From Dendrobium chrysotoxum (taxonomy: Eukaryota; Streptophyta; Magnoliopsida; Asparagales; Orchidaceae): DNA of 64,000 nt. Shown piece by piece: positions 15,401 through 27,200 of the stretch. The DNA is taken from assembly GCA_019925795.1 (NCBI GenBank), contig CM034314.1, forward strand, positions 78,488,780 to 78,552,779, in the 5' to 3' direction. Under the pieces are notes generated by a model that was not told the origin of the DNA, searched no databases, and saw nothing but the letters and a program-made list of their open reading frames with translations. The position numbers and the translations under genes are program-made. Positions within the stretch are counted from its first letter, which is position 1. Every line of letters starts with the position of its first letter.

Positions 15401-18400
15401 TTTTTATTAGAGGAGATTTAAATGAACAAGTTGGTAAAGAGATAGAAGATTTTAAAAGTATTCATGGTGGCTATGGGTTTGGAGTGACTAATGAAGGTGG
15501 TAAGACTATATTAGATTTTGCTCTAGCTTATGATTTTGTAATTGCTAATACCTTATTTAAGAAAAGAGATGAGCATCACATCACTTATAAGCATGGATAT
15601 AATAAACTCAAATTGATTATTTTCTTATAAGAAAATAAATAGTTTAAATTGTAAAGATTGTAAAATTATTCCGATTGAAAGTTTATGTATTCAACATCGC
15701 TTATTAGTTTTGGATTTTAAGATGAAGAGGCAGAATATGAAAAATTTAGTAAAAAAATTATTCTAAGATTAGATGGGAGCATTTAAAAAATACTAGCAAA
15801 ATTATTTTTAAGAGTAAGATTTGAGATCTTTAGATTTTGTCTGTGCATGAAGAAGCGAATGTTTCGTGGGATAAAGTAGCTAGTAATGTTAAGAATGTTG
15901 CAAAGGATGTGTTTGGAGTATCAAAAGGAAAAGCTCCTAATAATAAAAATAGTTGATGATGGAATCAAAATGTGTAAGAAAATATCAAAAATAAGAGGCT
16001 TTGTTATAATAATTGGTTTAGATGTAAAAACTCTGAAAATTAGGAAAGATATAAAATTGCCAGTAAGGAGTCTAAGAAAGCAATCTGCGATGCAAAGACT
16101 TTAGCTTTTAATGATTTATATAATAGATTAGATACTAAAGAGGACGAAAGATATATGTATAAGCTAGCCAAACAAGGAGACAGGAGTATTAAGGATTTAG
16201 TTCAAATGAAGTGCTATAAGGATGAAGATTAAAAAGTATTTTTTTTACAAGAGGATATTCAACAAAGGTGGATGAGATATTTTTATAAACTCTTCAATGG
16301 AGATTATGAGAATGCGATTGACTTTAGTGACCATTGCACTCTAAATGAAAATAGAAATTTTTATTTTTATCGGCATATTAGTAAAACCGAAGTTAGAGAA
16401 GCTTTAAAGAAAATGAAGTGTGGAAAAACTAGTGGACCTGACGATATTCCAATAGAGATATGGAAATGCTTAGGAGATGAAGGAATTTTTTGGCTTACTA
16501 AACTTTTTAATATTATTTTGAAGAATAAAAAGATGCCAGATGAGCGGAGAATGAGTGTGTTAATTCTTATTTTTAAGAATAAAGGTGATGCACAAAATTG
16601 TGCGAATTATTGATGAATTAAATTAATGTGTCATACTTTAAAACATTAGGAGAGAGTTATGAAGCATAGGTTACGACGTGATACTAATATTTCTCAAAAT
16701 CAATTTGAATTCATGCCGGGTAGGTCTATGAGAGCTATTCATTTATTGAGAGGGTTGATGGAGAAGTTTAGAGAGACTAAGGAGGATCAACATATGATAT
16801 TTATTGATTTAGAGAAAACATATGATAAAGTTCCAAGAGAAGTGCTATGGAGAGTTCTAGAAAAGAAAGGGATTAATAATGCTTATATTCAAGTCATTAG
16901 AGATATGTATGTAGGAGCTGTTACTAGTGTTCAAACACAAGGTGGTTTGACCAAGTATTTTCCTATTGCAATTGGATTACATCAAGGATCAGCCTTAAGC
17001 CCTTATCTTTTTGCTTTACACATGGATGTTCTCACTAGACAATTACAAGAGGATGTACCTTAGTGTATGTTTTTTTGCTGATGATATTCTTCTTGTTGAT
17101 AAGACTAGAGAGGGAGTTGAAGGTAAACTCGAATTATGGAGGTCAACCTTAGAGTATAAAGGTTTTTGTTTAAGTAGATCTAAAATCGAATACATGGAGT
17201 GTAATTTTAGTAGTAATAGATCTAGTGGGGGTTTGTGACTTTGAGCAATCAAGTCATTAATAAATGTAATCATTTTAGATATTTTGGGTCTATTGTTCAG
17301 AGTGATAGTGAAATAGATGGGATATTAATATATTATTACTAGAATTCAAGATGGATGGTTGAAGTGGATGAATGCTTCGGGTTTGTTGTGTGATAGAAAA
17401 GTACCACTCAATCTTAAGGGAAGATTTTATAAGATGGTGGTGAGACCTGCAATGCTTTATGGTGCAAAATGTTGGCCATTAAAAGAGAAGCATAATATTA
17501 AATTAAGTGTTGCTGAGATGAGGATGCTCAGGTGGATGAGTGGACTTACTCTTAGAGACAGGATACGAAAAGAGCATATCTGGGAAAAGGTTGGAGCAGT
17601 TCTAGTGACAAATGAGATCAGAGAGAGTCGCCTTAGATGGTTTGGTCATGTAAAAGGTCGGCCTTTCGATGACCCTGTTAGGAGAGCAGAAGTATTAGAC
17701 TTTGCTTATGTTAAGAAAGGTAGAGGTAGACCTAAAAAGACTTGGTTAGAAAATATTAGAAATGACCTTTCTTTATTAGATTTAAATGAGAATTTGACTC
17801 TTAACAGAACACAATGAAGAAAAAGAATTCATGTAGCCGACCCCGCGTAGTGGAATAAAGGCTTGATATTATTGTTGTTATTGTTGTATCGAACCTTATT
17901 TGAATAGTGCTTTACTTGTATTTATATCATGAGCAAATTTTTTTGAAGATGAATCTCCAATCAACATTTTTTGCGTATTGAGAAAAATGGAAAGAAAACA
18001 AAACAAGTTGGTTGGACATTTAATAGAAAATGGAGCAAATGATTGGTAATTCAAATTAGTATTTTCCTAAAATATCTCATAGAAATTATATGAAAAGTTA
18101 TAAAGACTGATAAAAGCAAATTTAATTTGAAACTAGAGGTAATGTACCACTTTGGTGAGGCACAAAATATAATATAAATTTCAATAAAAGATATAATGAT
18201 GGAATATGATATTACTTGCTTTTTAAATGAGATATCCATATATATTTAATATTAATCTCCCATTTGTATCTAATGCTTCCATGAAGATTTTAACTCCATA
18301 TTCTAGTGCAGTGAGGATGATACAAGGCCAGTCAACCCAACTACTACTAATTTAAAAGTTTATGATGATGATCATGTGGACATACAATATACAGACAAAA

Positions 18401-21143
18401 GTGTTGTAGCAGAAATACATGATGCAGAACATAATAGCTACGTGAATGTTTTAATACTAAAGCATCTATTAGAAATTACAACTACAATTTGTGATATACC
18501 TGAAACTAATAAACAAATTAGGTCTTTTGATTATACATATACCTTTGAGCAGAAAGTAACAATTAACGACATCACAAGATTACCACAAATGAACCTTTCA
18601 ATAATTAATACTTCAAACAATTCATTTAATTTTTAAATTTTCCAAATGGTTCCTTCCATTCACACCACAACAAGCATTTTAATAACAAAATTCAACCAAA
18701 TATGCTATTGTTATTCATTTATTATTATTTAAAGTTTTGTCTCATTTATTAAATCTTATCAAATCTTAGTCATTTAGCTATATTTTGATTATGTAAAAAT
18801 ACCCTATAATATTTTGAAATATCTAGTTTTCACAAGTGTTTTCAAAGCGCACTGCAATACAAAAGGGTTTCCTTTTACTTCAATGTGTAAAGTGAAGCCG
18901 CTCTTTTATTAGCAAGGGCACTAATAACTTATATAAATATAATAATAAGTTCAATAATCATATAAAATATGGAGTATTAAATAGTTGACTAAAACTTCAT
19001 ATTAAATCAAAAAGAAATGTGATGTACATATCTAATTTGAAGACAAACTTTGAAAGAAAAGCTATAAATTGAAATTTCCAACCATTTCTATTATATTTGG
19101 AAATTAATAAACAATTACAAATCTGAAACTAGTATAATAGTTTGAACTAAAAAATTAGAAACTTCAAAATTACATAAAAACACATTAATTCATAACAAAA
19201 GCTAAATTTAAATGTATAAAATCTCAAGTTTTGTAAGCTAATCTCTTTCACCTTCAAATAGAATTTCATCATCTTCTTCTTCTTCAATCTATTCTGTGTA
19301 TATTCAGGAAACTAAATGGGTTGGAGAGATGAGGATGCTCAGGTGGATGAGTGGCTTTACCCTTAGAGATAGGATACGAAATGAGCATATTCGTGAAAAG
19401 GTTGGAGTAGCTCCAGTGGAAGATAAGATTAGAGAGAGTCGCCTTAGGTGGTTTGGTCACGTAAAACGGCGGCCTCCCGATGACCCGGTTAGGAAAGTAG
19501 AGGTCTTAGATTTGACTTATGTTAAGAAAGGTAGAGGTAGACCTAAAAAGACTTGGTCAGAAAATATTAGAAATGATCTTTCTTTATTAGATTTAAACGA
19601 GAATTTGACTTGTAACAGGACACAATGGAGAAAAAGGATTCATGTAGCCGACCCCACGTAGTGGGATAAAGGCTTGATGTTGTTGTTGTTGTTGCTTCTT
19701 CTTCAATCTCAATTTCTCTTTCTTGAATAAAAAGAAACAAATGTAGGTTAAGATGAACCAATATTATTATTAACCTGCCAAATCTTACAAACCGCCCTCG
19801 ACCATTTTCTGTTGATGCTCCTTCAAAATGTCCCCACGTCAGATTTTCATCACCAAAGTACTGCTCATCAACATCCACCAATTCCCCAAAACAACTCACA
19901 ACTTTTATCAATACAATCATTAATAACATCCCTCAAATTGAATTTTCTTTTCAAAGTTTAATTGTTTGATAAACACTAAATCATTTAAATGCTTTTGATC
20001 CAACTAATCTATATTCTTTGTTTGAATCAATCAAAAAAAGGTCATAATAAAATACATAAAATTTTTAAATATATTCAAAATTAATAAATTGTTACATACT
20101 TGAAAACACTATATTTCCTCTCACAACTAGTAAAATTGCAAGTCAATCATAAAATCTTAATAACGAACTTTTATAAAGTTGGAGTGTTGCGCCAAATATT
20201 TCTCACCACTCCGTAGTATTAAAATTATATTATCACAATTAAAAAAAAAGTTTTAATTAATAAAAATTCACAATTATATAGAAGTTTAAATTAATTATAA
20301 TTTAATATTTCTTATCTCTAGTGTAGATGGCGAATTTAGTCGCAAATAGACCATCAATGTGAATATAAATAGAGAATTCTTAATCTATGGTCATTCTACC
20401 ATTTGAGTCTCCGTCTAAAATGCCAATATCTACATACAAGACTTTCATCAATTGTCCATTTGATTGTATTGTAGACTTATTCTTGTAAAAAAATATGGAT
20501 TAAGATAGTAGCCAACTTGATAAAATAGTTATCAAAGTTGACACCTCCATTTATCATAATGATACGAAAGGCTTCCATGTACTTTTCTTCATCTCTTACA
20601 AATGCACCACTAATTGCATCATTTACTCTATCTATTGTATCATGGATATAACCATAACTGATCTCGTCACCATATACTAATCTAAATATCATCATTAACT
20701 AGCTTGTAACCTTTAAAGCATTGATTAAACTATTTCAAAATATAGTATTGAGAATGATATTCTTAGCTTTTTTTCTTGTAGTCAACGTTGAATTCAGACT
20801 TGTTTTAATCTTCGAGACAAACATAAGTATTAAGCTTTCTTTGTTGATATATGCTTTCAAGAGTGAGAAAAAAAAGTAATAAAATAAGTGAAGTACGATC
20901 TCACCAATTCCACATCACTTGTATATTTTTTTATCATGTTAAAAACAAGTTCATAATTATATATACAACGGTTAACTCAAAAAAATTTTATAGTATTTTT
21001 AGCTTGAGCAATCTTTCTTAATATCCTATAATGTGAATCAATGTAATGGATTGCACATGGTGTACAATACATATGTATCCTCCTTTTCATAAGAATCCTA
21101 CAAGAACCTAAGATTTGTTCACAGTTCACAATCCATAATGTGA

Positions 21144-21205
<62 letters not shown>

Positions 21206-24200
21206 TAAATTACTAACCTACAATAGTTAGATTTATTTGTAACCACTTGGAGCACATGCTCTTATCCATATTTTTTATTTGTGGGCCTAAAAGTTCAATA
21301 AGCTTTAATGCAATCTTTGAAAAGTCAAATGCGTTAATCAATTCAAAGAGTGCACCTTTTTTGTTGCCAAAATTTTTGTGATCAGAACTTTCATAGTCAT
21401 CTACATTTTTCTTTCAAGGGACAAAATATATTTTAAAAAATCATGATCACTTATTAGGTTTAGATTGGTCGGTCAATTGGAATTGAGTGATCGATGTGGA
21501 AGGTTGGGTTGCACATCTATTTATAATTGTGTATTGACCTTCAAGAAATTGTACACTCTTATGAGGAATGCAGGTATGAAGGATGTGGAGGATCACAAAA
21601 AAATTTGGCAGCAAAAATGATGCACTCTTTCATCATATGAGTGTACTGATCACTGAGAGTGATCTGTATAAAATTTTTGGTCCTTCATCATCAGTAGAAA
21701 CATTTTTAGAGTTGATAGATGCATCTGAATATTCAAATACTTCATTGAATCTCTTTGAATTATTAGATGAGCAAATTAAAAATATTGAATAAGAGAATAT
21801 GTTTCAAATGGTTACACGCAACCATTCTAGCTATATTCTTGTAGGTTCATAATTTATAATATTTAATGTATATATTTTTTTTTTCACTGTGTAAATGTAA
21901 ATACATCTTACGTTCTTGTGATCAAATGTTTATGAACAAAATGACATATATTAGACATCATGTGCAGCCCATTGTATCAATCTGTGATGAGGACATCCAC
22001 TCTAGTTTTGTTTTATTTTATTATTTGATGTATTAGATTTATTTTAATGTTTATTGCCTTTTCAATTTTGCCCTTACTTAAGGATTTAGACATATGTAAG
22101 CCCAAGGGGCATTTTAGTACTTTTGATTGTCTCTTGGTTTTGAGCTATTTAAAGCCCTCCCCTCCTCCTTTGTGAGGGGATGATGATAATTAAAAGAAAT
22201 TCATGCATGGTGTTCTCTTTGTGAGTTATAGTTGTGCTTTGATCTCTTTGTGAGTTCATGAGAGGAGAGAGCCTAGGATAGGCTAAACGCAATACCCATC
22301 AATCGGTGGAAGCGTCCCCGGTTCGTGGTTCACTCTTCCCTTATCTCTTCTTCCCCTCCCTCCTTCCCACCAAGCTATCAACTCAAGGAACCCTTCCACC
22401 GAAATTGCCACCTCCTCACAACCTAGCCGGCCACCTCCCTCTCCCCTTTCCAAGCAACCGCCGACCTCCCCTAGCTTGGCCGCCCCACCCGCCGGCCACC
22501 ACCCTTCCAGCCGCCGGCCTCCAGAGCCCCACCCGCCCCACTCCACAAGTCCACACCACCGGCCCTCCCATGGCTTCCCAAATTTGAATTTCAAATTTTA
22601 TTTGTCATTATTCACTTTCCTAATTTAAACCCTAGTCAATTAGGAAAGTTTCCTATTAAGAATTCAATTAATTTTGAATTCAAATAATTTCCTATTATCT
22701 AAACCTAAGTTAGGAAACTTTCCAATTTAATTAAATCTGAGATCAATTTTAGATTTACAATTAATCACCTTAAATTGCTTGGGGCCCGCCTCATTAACAC
22801 TCAACCATCTCTTTCCCTCTCTCTTTGGCCGGCCACCTAAGCTCTCCCTTTAATTAATTAGATTCCCTAAATTAAGGATCTAATTAATTCTTTTCCGTCC
22901 CCACTTTCCCTCCAAATCTCCACTTATTTCAAATTCAAATTCCCAATCATTTATTCCCTAATTAATCCACATATCTTAAATCAAGTTCAGATTTCACCCA
23001 ACTCCTCCCCCACCCCCACACCCTTGAACTTAGCTCCCCTAATTCATCCCATCTCCTGTGCCGTCACCTCCCAAACCCCTCCCCACGTTTTTCTCCTCAT
23101 TCTCCTATGATTTCTGCTGGCTGTTCTTGATTCCCAGCAATAGGGGCCTGCTGTCCCATACCTCTGGAAGCCTTATGCCGAGGTTCCAAGCTCCCCAGAC
23201 CTCATAGAAGCTGTCAAAAGTGTCTCCCAGCAGTGCAGTTGGCTATCCCGAGGAATTCTGCACCTTGTCCCTGCTGCCTAGCTGGTTGGAAGACCTCCAT
23301 GTGCTGTCCTGACGCTTCATATCGATGCTCACAACCACAAGAAGGTTCTTGGATGCTGTCTACTATCTTTCAAGCACTCCAACAGCCACCGGGCTTAGTT
23401 TTTTTTTTTCTGATTATTTGGGTAAACTCTCCTCCAAATTCTGCTATTTTCCAAGTTACTTTTTTTAATCGTGGATATAATCAAGTCATAACGACTCGTG
23501 CTAATCGTTCTCCGCTAAAAGTGCTGGTCCATTCAAAATACTTAAGAAAATCAATGATAATGCTTACGTAGTAGATCTTCCTGCGGAGTTCAACATTAAT
23601 CCCTCCTTTAACATAGAAGATCTAGTGGCATATGAAGGCCCGGATTTTAATCCGCCAAACCCACTTATACAACAGCCTTGTGTGACCCCACCTTGTGAGA
23701 TCCCTAACCTACCTCCACTCCCAGATATTCCTACATCACCTATAACAGATAAAGTGGACATGATCTTGAGCGATGAAATCATCTCTACAAAGGAGGGTGG
23801 ACGACGAAGGTACTTGATTAGGTGGAAAGGTAAACCCGAGTCGGAGGATACGTGGTTGGATCGCGATGAGTTGCAGCAGCTGGATCCGGATGCACTAGAG
23901 TTCTATGACAGCACCAGAGATATCTGCTCGACGGAGTCGAGCTTTCTTCCACCCCGGGAGAATGATGAGGACATCCATACTTGGAAGGTTTATCGTAGGC
24001 GTGGCCGTCGATCTACGGCCACGATCGAGTCTTTATATTTCTAAGTTTATTATGTTGTTTTAGTTCTTTTATTTCTGTTGACTGTTTTACCCTTACTTAA
24101 GGGAGTTGTTTGTAAGCCCTAGGGGCAACGTCGTCTTTTCTTTTCTTGAGTCTTTGTATGAGGCTTATATATAGCCCTTTTATTCTCTTTTGTTGATGAT

Positions 24201-27200
24201 GAATAGTTATTACAAAAAAATTCCTGCACTTGTGTTGTAAGCTTGAGCGTTGAGAGCTTTGGAAGAAGATTCCTAGGAGAGGAAGATTGTGCACCACCCA
24301 CCAACCTAGACGTGTCGGGTTCGTGGCTTATCTAGTGCTCTCCTTTCCCTCTCCCCTCTTCTCACCGCCGGCCTCCTCAATTCCCAATTCCCACCACCGG
24401 CCACCTTCCCCCCACACCAACCCCACGGCCCAATTCCCTTCTCCCTCACCCGACCCCCTCTCCCTCCTCCCCCACCCGCCGGCCACCCAACGCCCCCTTA
24501 CCCTCTCATAAGCCGCCGGCCCCTCCCTCCAATCCCTCTCCCTAATTGGGGTTTCCTAAATTACTTTAATGTATATTTGGAAAGTTTTCAAATTTGAATT
24601 CAATTGAATTCAATATTTAATATTTTCCTAATCTACCTAATCTATTTTTGGAAGGTTACTTAAATTACTCCTATTTGAATTTAATTTGAATAGGATTAAT
24701 TCATACCTTTCCAAATACTCATATCTTAATTTAAGTAACCCCAATTCATTCCCTAAATCCCTCCCCCTCTACTTAATGCCGCCGTCCCCTTCCCTCTCTC
24801 TCTCTCTCTCCAATCTCCCTTCCCCCCATTAAATCCTAATTTCCTATTCTAGCTCCCTCCCCAAATTCAAAATTCTGAAAATAAATTCAGAATTTGGAAA
24901 CTTTAACCCCTCCAAATCCTAACCCTAATTTTCCCCAACCCCTCTCCACTTGGCCGATCACCCTCTCCCCTCTTCCACTTGGATCCCTAAGTAAGAACCC
25001 TAATTTTCCAAGGGCAAAGCTTCAAGGCAACAAGGATCTCTCCTCTTCGCCCACTCTTCTTTCTCCGACATGAATGAAAGTCCCCGAATGGGACTACGGA
25101 TTGATACTTGACGACGACGACAACATCGACATCCTCCGCTCTCCATTCTTCGACGTCGGATTTGATTTCGACAACACCGTCGAAGAATACTTCGACCGAA
25201 TCCACATCACTTTGGTAGATACGATTGACGATCAACGGACGAAGGGACGGTGGACCATCCTCGGCCGGGTTACGACTTCTTCCCCTCCGAATACTTCCCT
25301 ACTCAAAGGCTACTACATTCGATTTCTACGATTCATCACCAACACCATCGGCATTCAAGGGGATATCATCCGACGACGATTCCCTTTCCGATTAAGGTGA
25401 ACTTTCTTCCCTCGTCAATTATTTCTTCTTCCTCCTCACCTTGTAGGTGGTGACGAATTCGCAGCAAGGTCAAGGCCGCTTAATTTGCTAAAAGCTTAGT
25501 AAACGTAGGGTATTTTGAGTGCTCCTTCATGTTACTTATCTTGTTGTTAATTGAGGGATTATGAATGAACATCTATTATGTTAGCTTTACTTTGATTTTC
25601 CAATCTATTTGCTTGTTCAAGCACTTTTAAGGAGGTTTGGCCTAAACGCAAGCATCCCTCCTTTGTTTTATTTTATCGTTCTAAATTGCTAGTAGTTTAA
25701 TCAAGCAATTGCTCTTCTAAATAAACCGTGCAAAAATCCAATTTTCAATCAAAACGTATTAAGTCCTGCATCAGTTTAGTAGACCTGTGTGAGGGACCTC
25801 TCATAGTACTACCCTTATTGTTAACTTAGGGATTATCGTTGAAAACCCATCATGTATGCAACGTTAGATTGACTTGATTGTTTTATGATCTTAAATCTTA
25901 CGCGCGTGATTCAGCCTAAGCTTATTTTACCGCTCATTGTGTTTTACTTCGTCGTTCAAACTCACTTGAATTCTATAATTATTTTGTTCTCTAAATACTA
26001 AGCGTGCAAATTCTTTAAGCATTTCATCCACACATGTTATTGTTCTACATCAATTTGATTTTGAAGCATATTGGGAAAGACTGTTCAAGTGAAAATAGTA
26101 TCAAAAAAGCTTTGGTGTTAACTAGTCATATATATAATCATGAACCAGTCATAACATGATAAAAAAATATACAGGTGGAGCAGAATATATGAGATTGAAA
26201 ATCACTCATTTTGCTACTTTTTTCACTCTTATAAGCATATGCAAGTAAAAGAGAAATTTTAAACATATGTTTATCTCTTAATATTAGAGCAAGTTTAAAT
26301 TTGGTGTTGACAACAAAATTTTAAAAAAAAAGTTGAGATCATTCCTAAGACTAAATTTTAAATAGTGTAACCTTCACTTTGAATGTTACAAGTTCATTAA
26401 TAAAAATGTTAAGATTAATAAATTATGACAACAGGCTAATTATAAGTTATATATATCATACAATATGTAGAGTGAATGATATTATTAGTTGTGCATTTAG
26501 AGATGAAAAGAAGTACTGAGCAAATCTTTCATATCATCGACAAAAGATGCAGATGTCACCTTTGACAATCATTACATCAAACTGTCTAATATCTTAATCC
26601 ATAACTTTTAAAAAGAAAATGCCAACAGTCAAATCAGATTGATAATTGATAGAAGGCTTATATATAATTATTGGCGGATTAGTGGGACCCAAACAATAGA
26701 AATATTATATATTAAGAACTCTCTATTTATAACAATATTGATTGCATATTTGCAATCGAATTCATATTCCTCAATAGAGATAATAAATCTCCAACTATAA
26801 TTAATTGAAGCTTCTATATAATTTTAAAATTTCTATTGATTTAAGTTTATCTTGAATGTGACACTATAAATTTAAAACAATCAAGTCGTGAGAAATCTAT
26901 CATGAAAAGATGAGATTGACTCACAAAAAGATAAAGATGAAAAATTCTACTCGAAGGAGAAAGAAATAATATGAATGAAAGAGATTGTTATAACTAATGA
27001 ATTATCTTTAGATTTTATGAAATTTGAGACTTCATGCATTTAAATTTAGCTTTTTCTATGAATTAAATTTGTTTTTATGCGCTCTTGAAGTTTCTAATTC
27101 TTATATGAAACAACTAAACCAATTTTAAACTTATAATCATTTGTTAATTCTTATGCATTATTGAAATTATTAGAAATTTCAACATACAAGTTCTCTTTCA

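Larger units (their letters stand above)
21985..26052 (+). mobile_element. internally deleted Ty3/Gypsy element with two LTRs
   Basis: The left LTR starts at 21985 (TGATGAGGACATCC). The right LTR occupies 23963-26052 and ends TTCTACATCA. Flanking 5-bp repeats are ATCTG (21980-21984) and ATTTG (26053-26057), with one mismatch. The left LTR keeps a TATTTAAAG promoter motif near 22145 but loses its 3' part by about 23100. Most of gag and pol is missing; only the pol C-terminus with a chromodomain remains (23511-24044). Sequence at 23100-23500 is of unclear origin. Confidence 0.85.

Noticed and set aside
18376..18636. 86-codon plus-strand ORF
   Set aside because: No recognised family and no splice or repeat context; likely chance in AT-rich DNA, although it is fairly acidic and could be an old transposon piece.
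20977..21255. ORF with a YIYIYI run
   Set aside because: The run is the (AT)n microsatellite; only its ends belong to the hAT transposase remnant.
22283..22594. Pro-rich / Gly-rich ORFs on both strands (also 5601-5867 and 12756-12950)
   Set aside because: They come from the CCGCC-rich part of the Gypsy LTRs and are not conserved as protein.
23100..23500. Possible gag or host fragment inside the Gypsy element
   Set aside because: Non-LTR-like codon-rich sequence, but no frame or motif could be matched to gag or a known protein.
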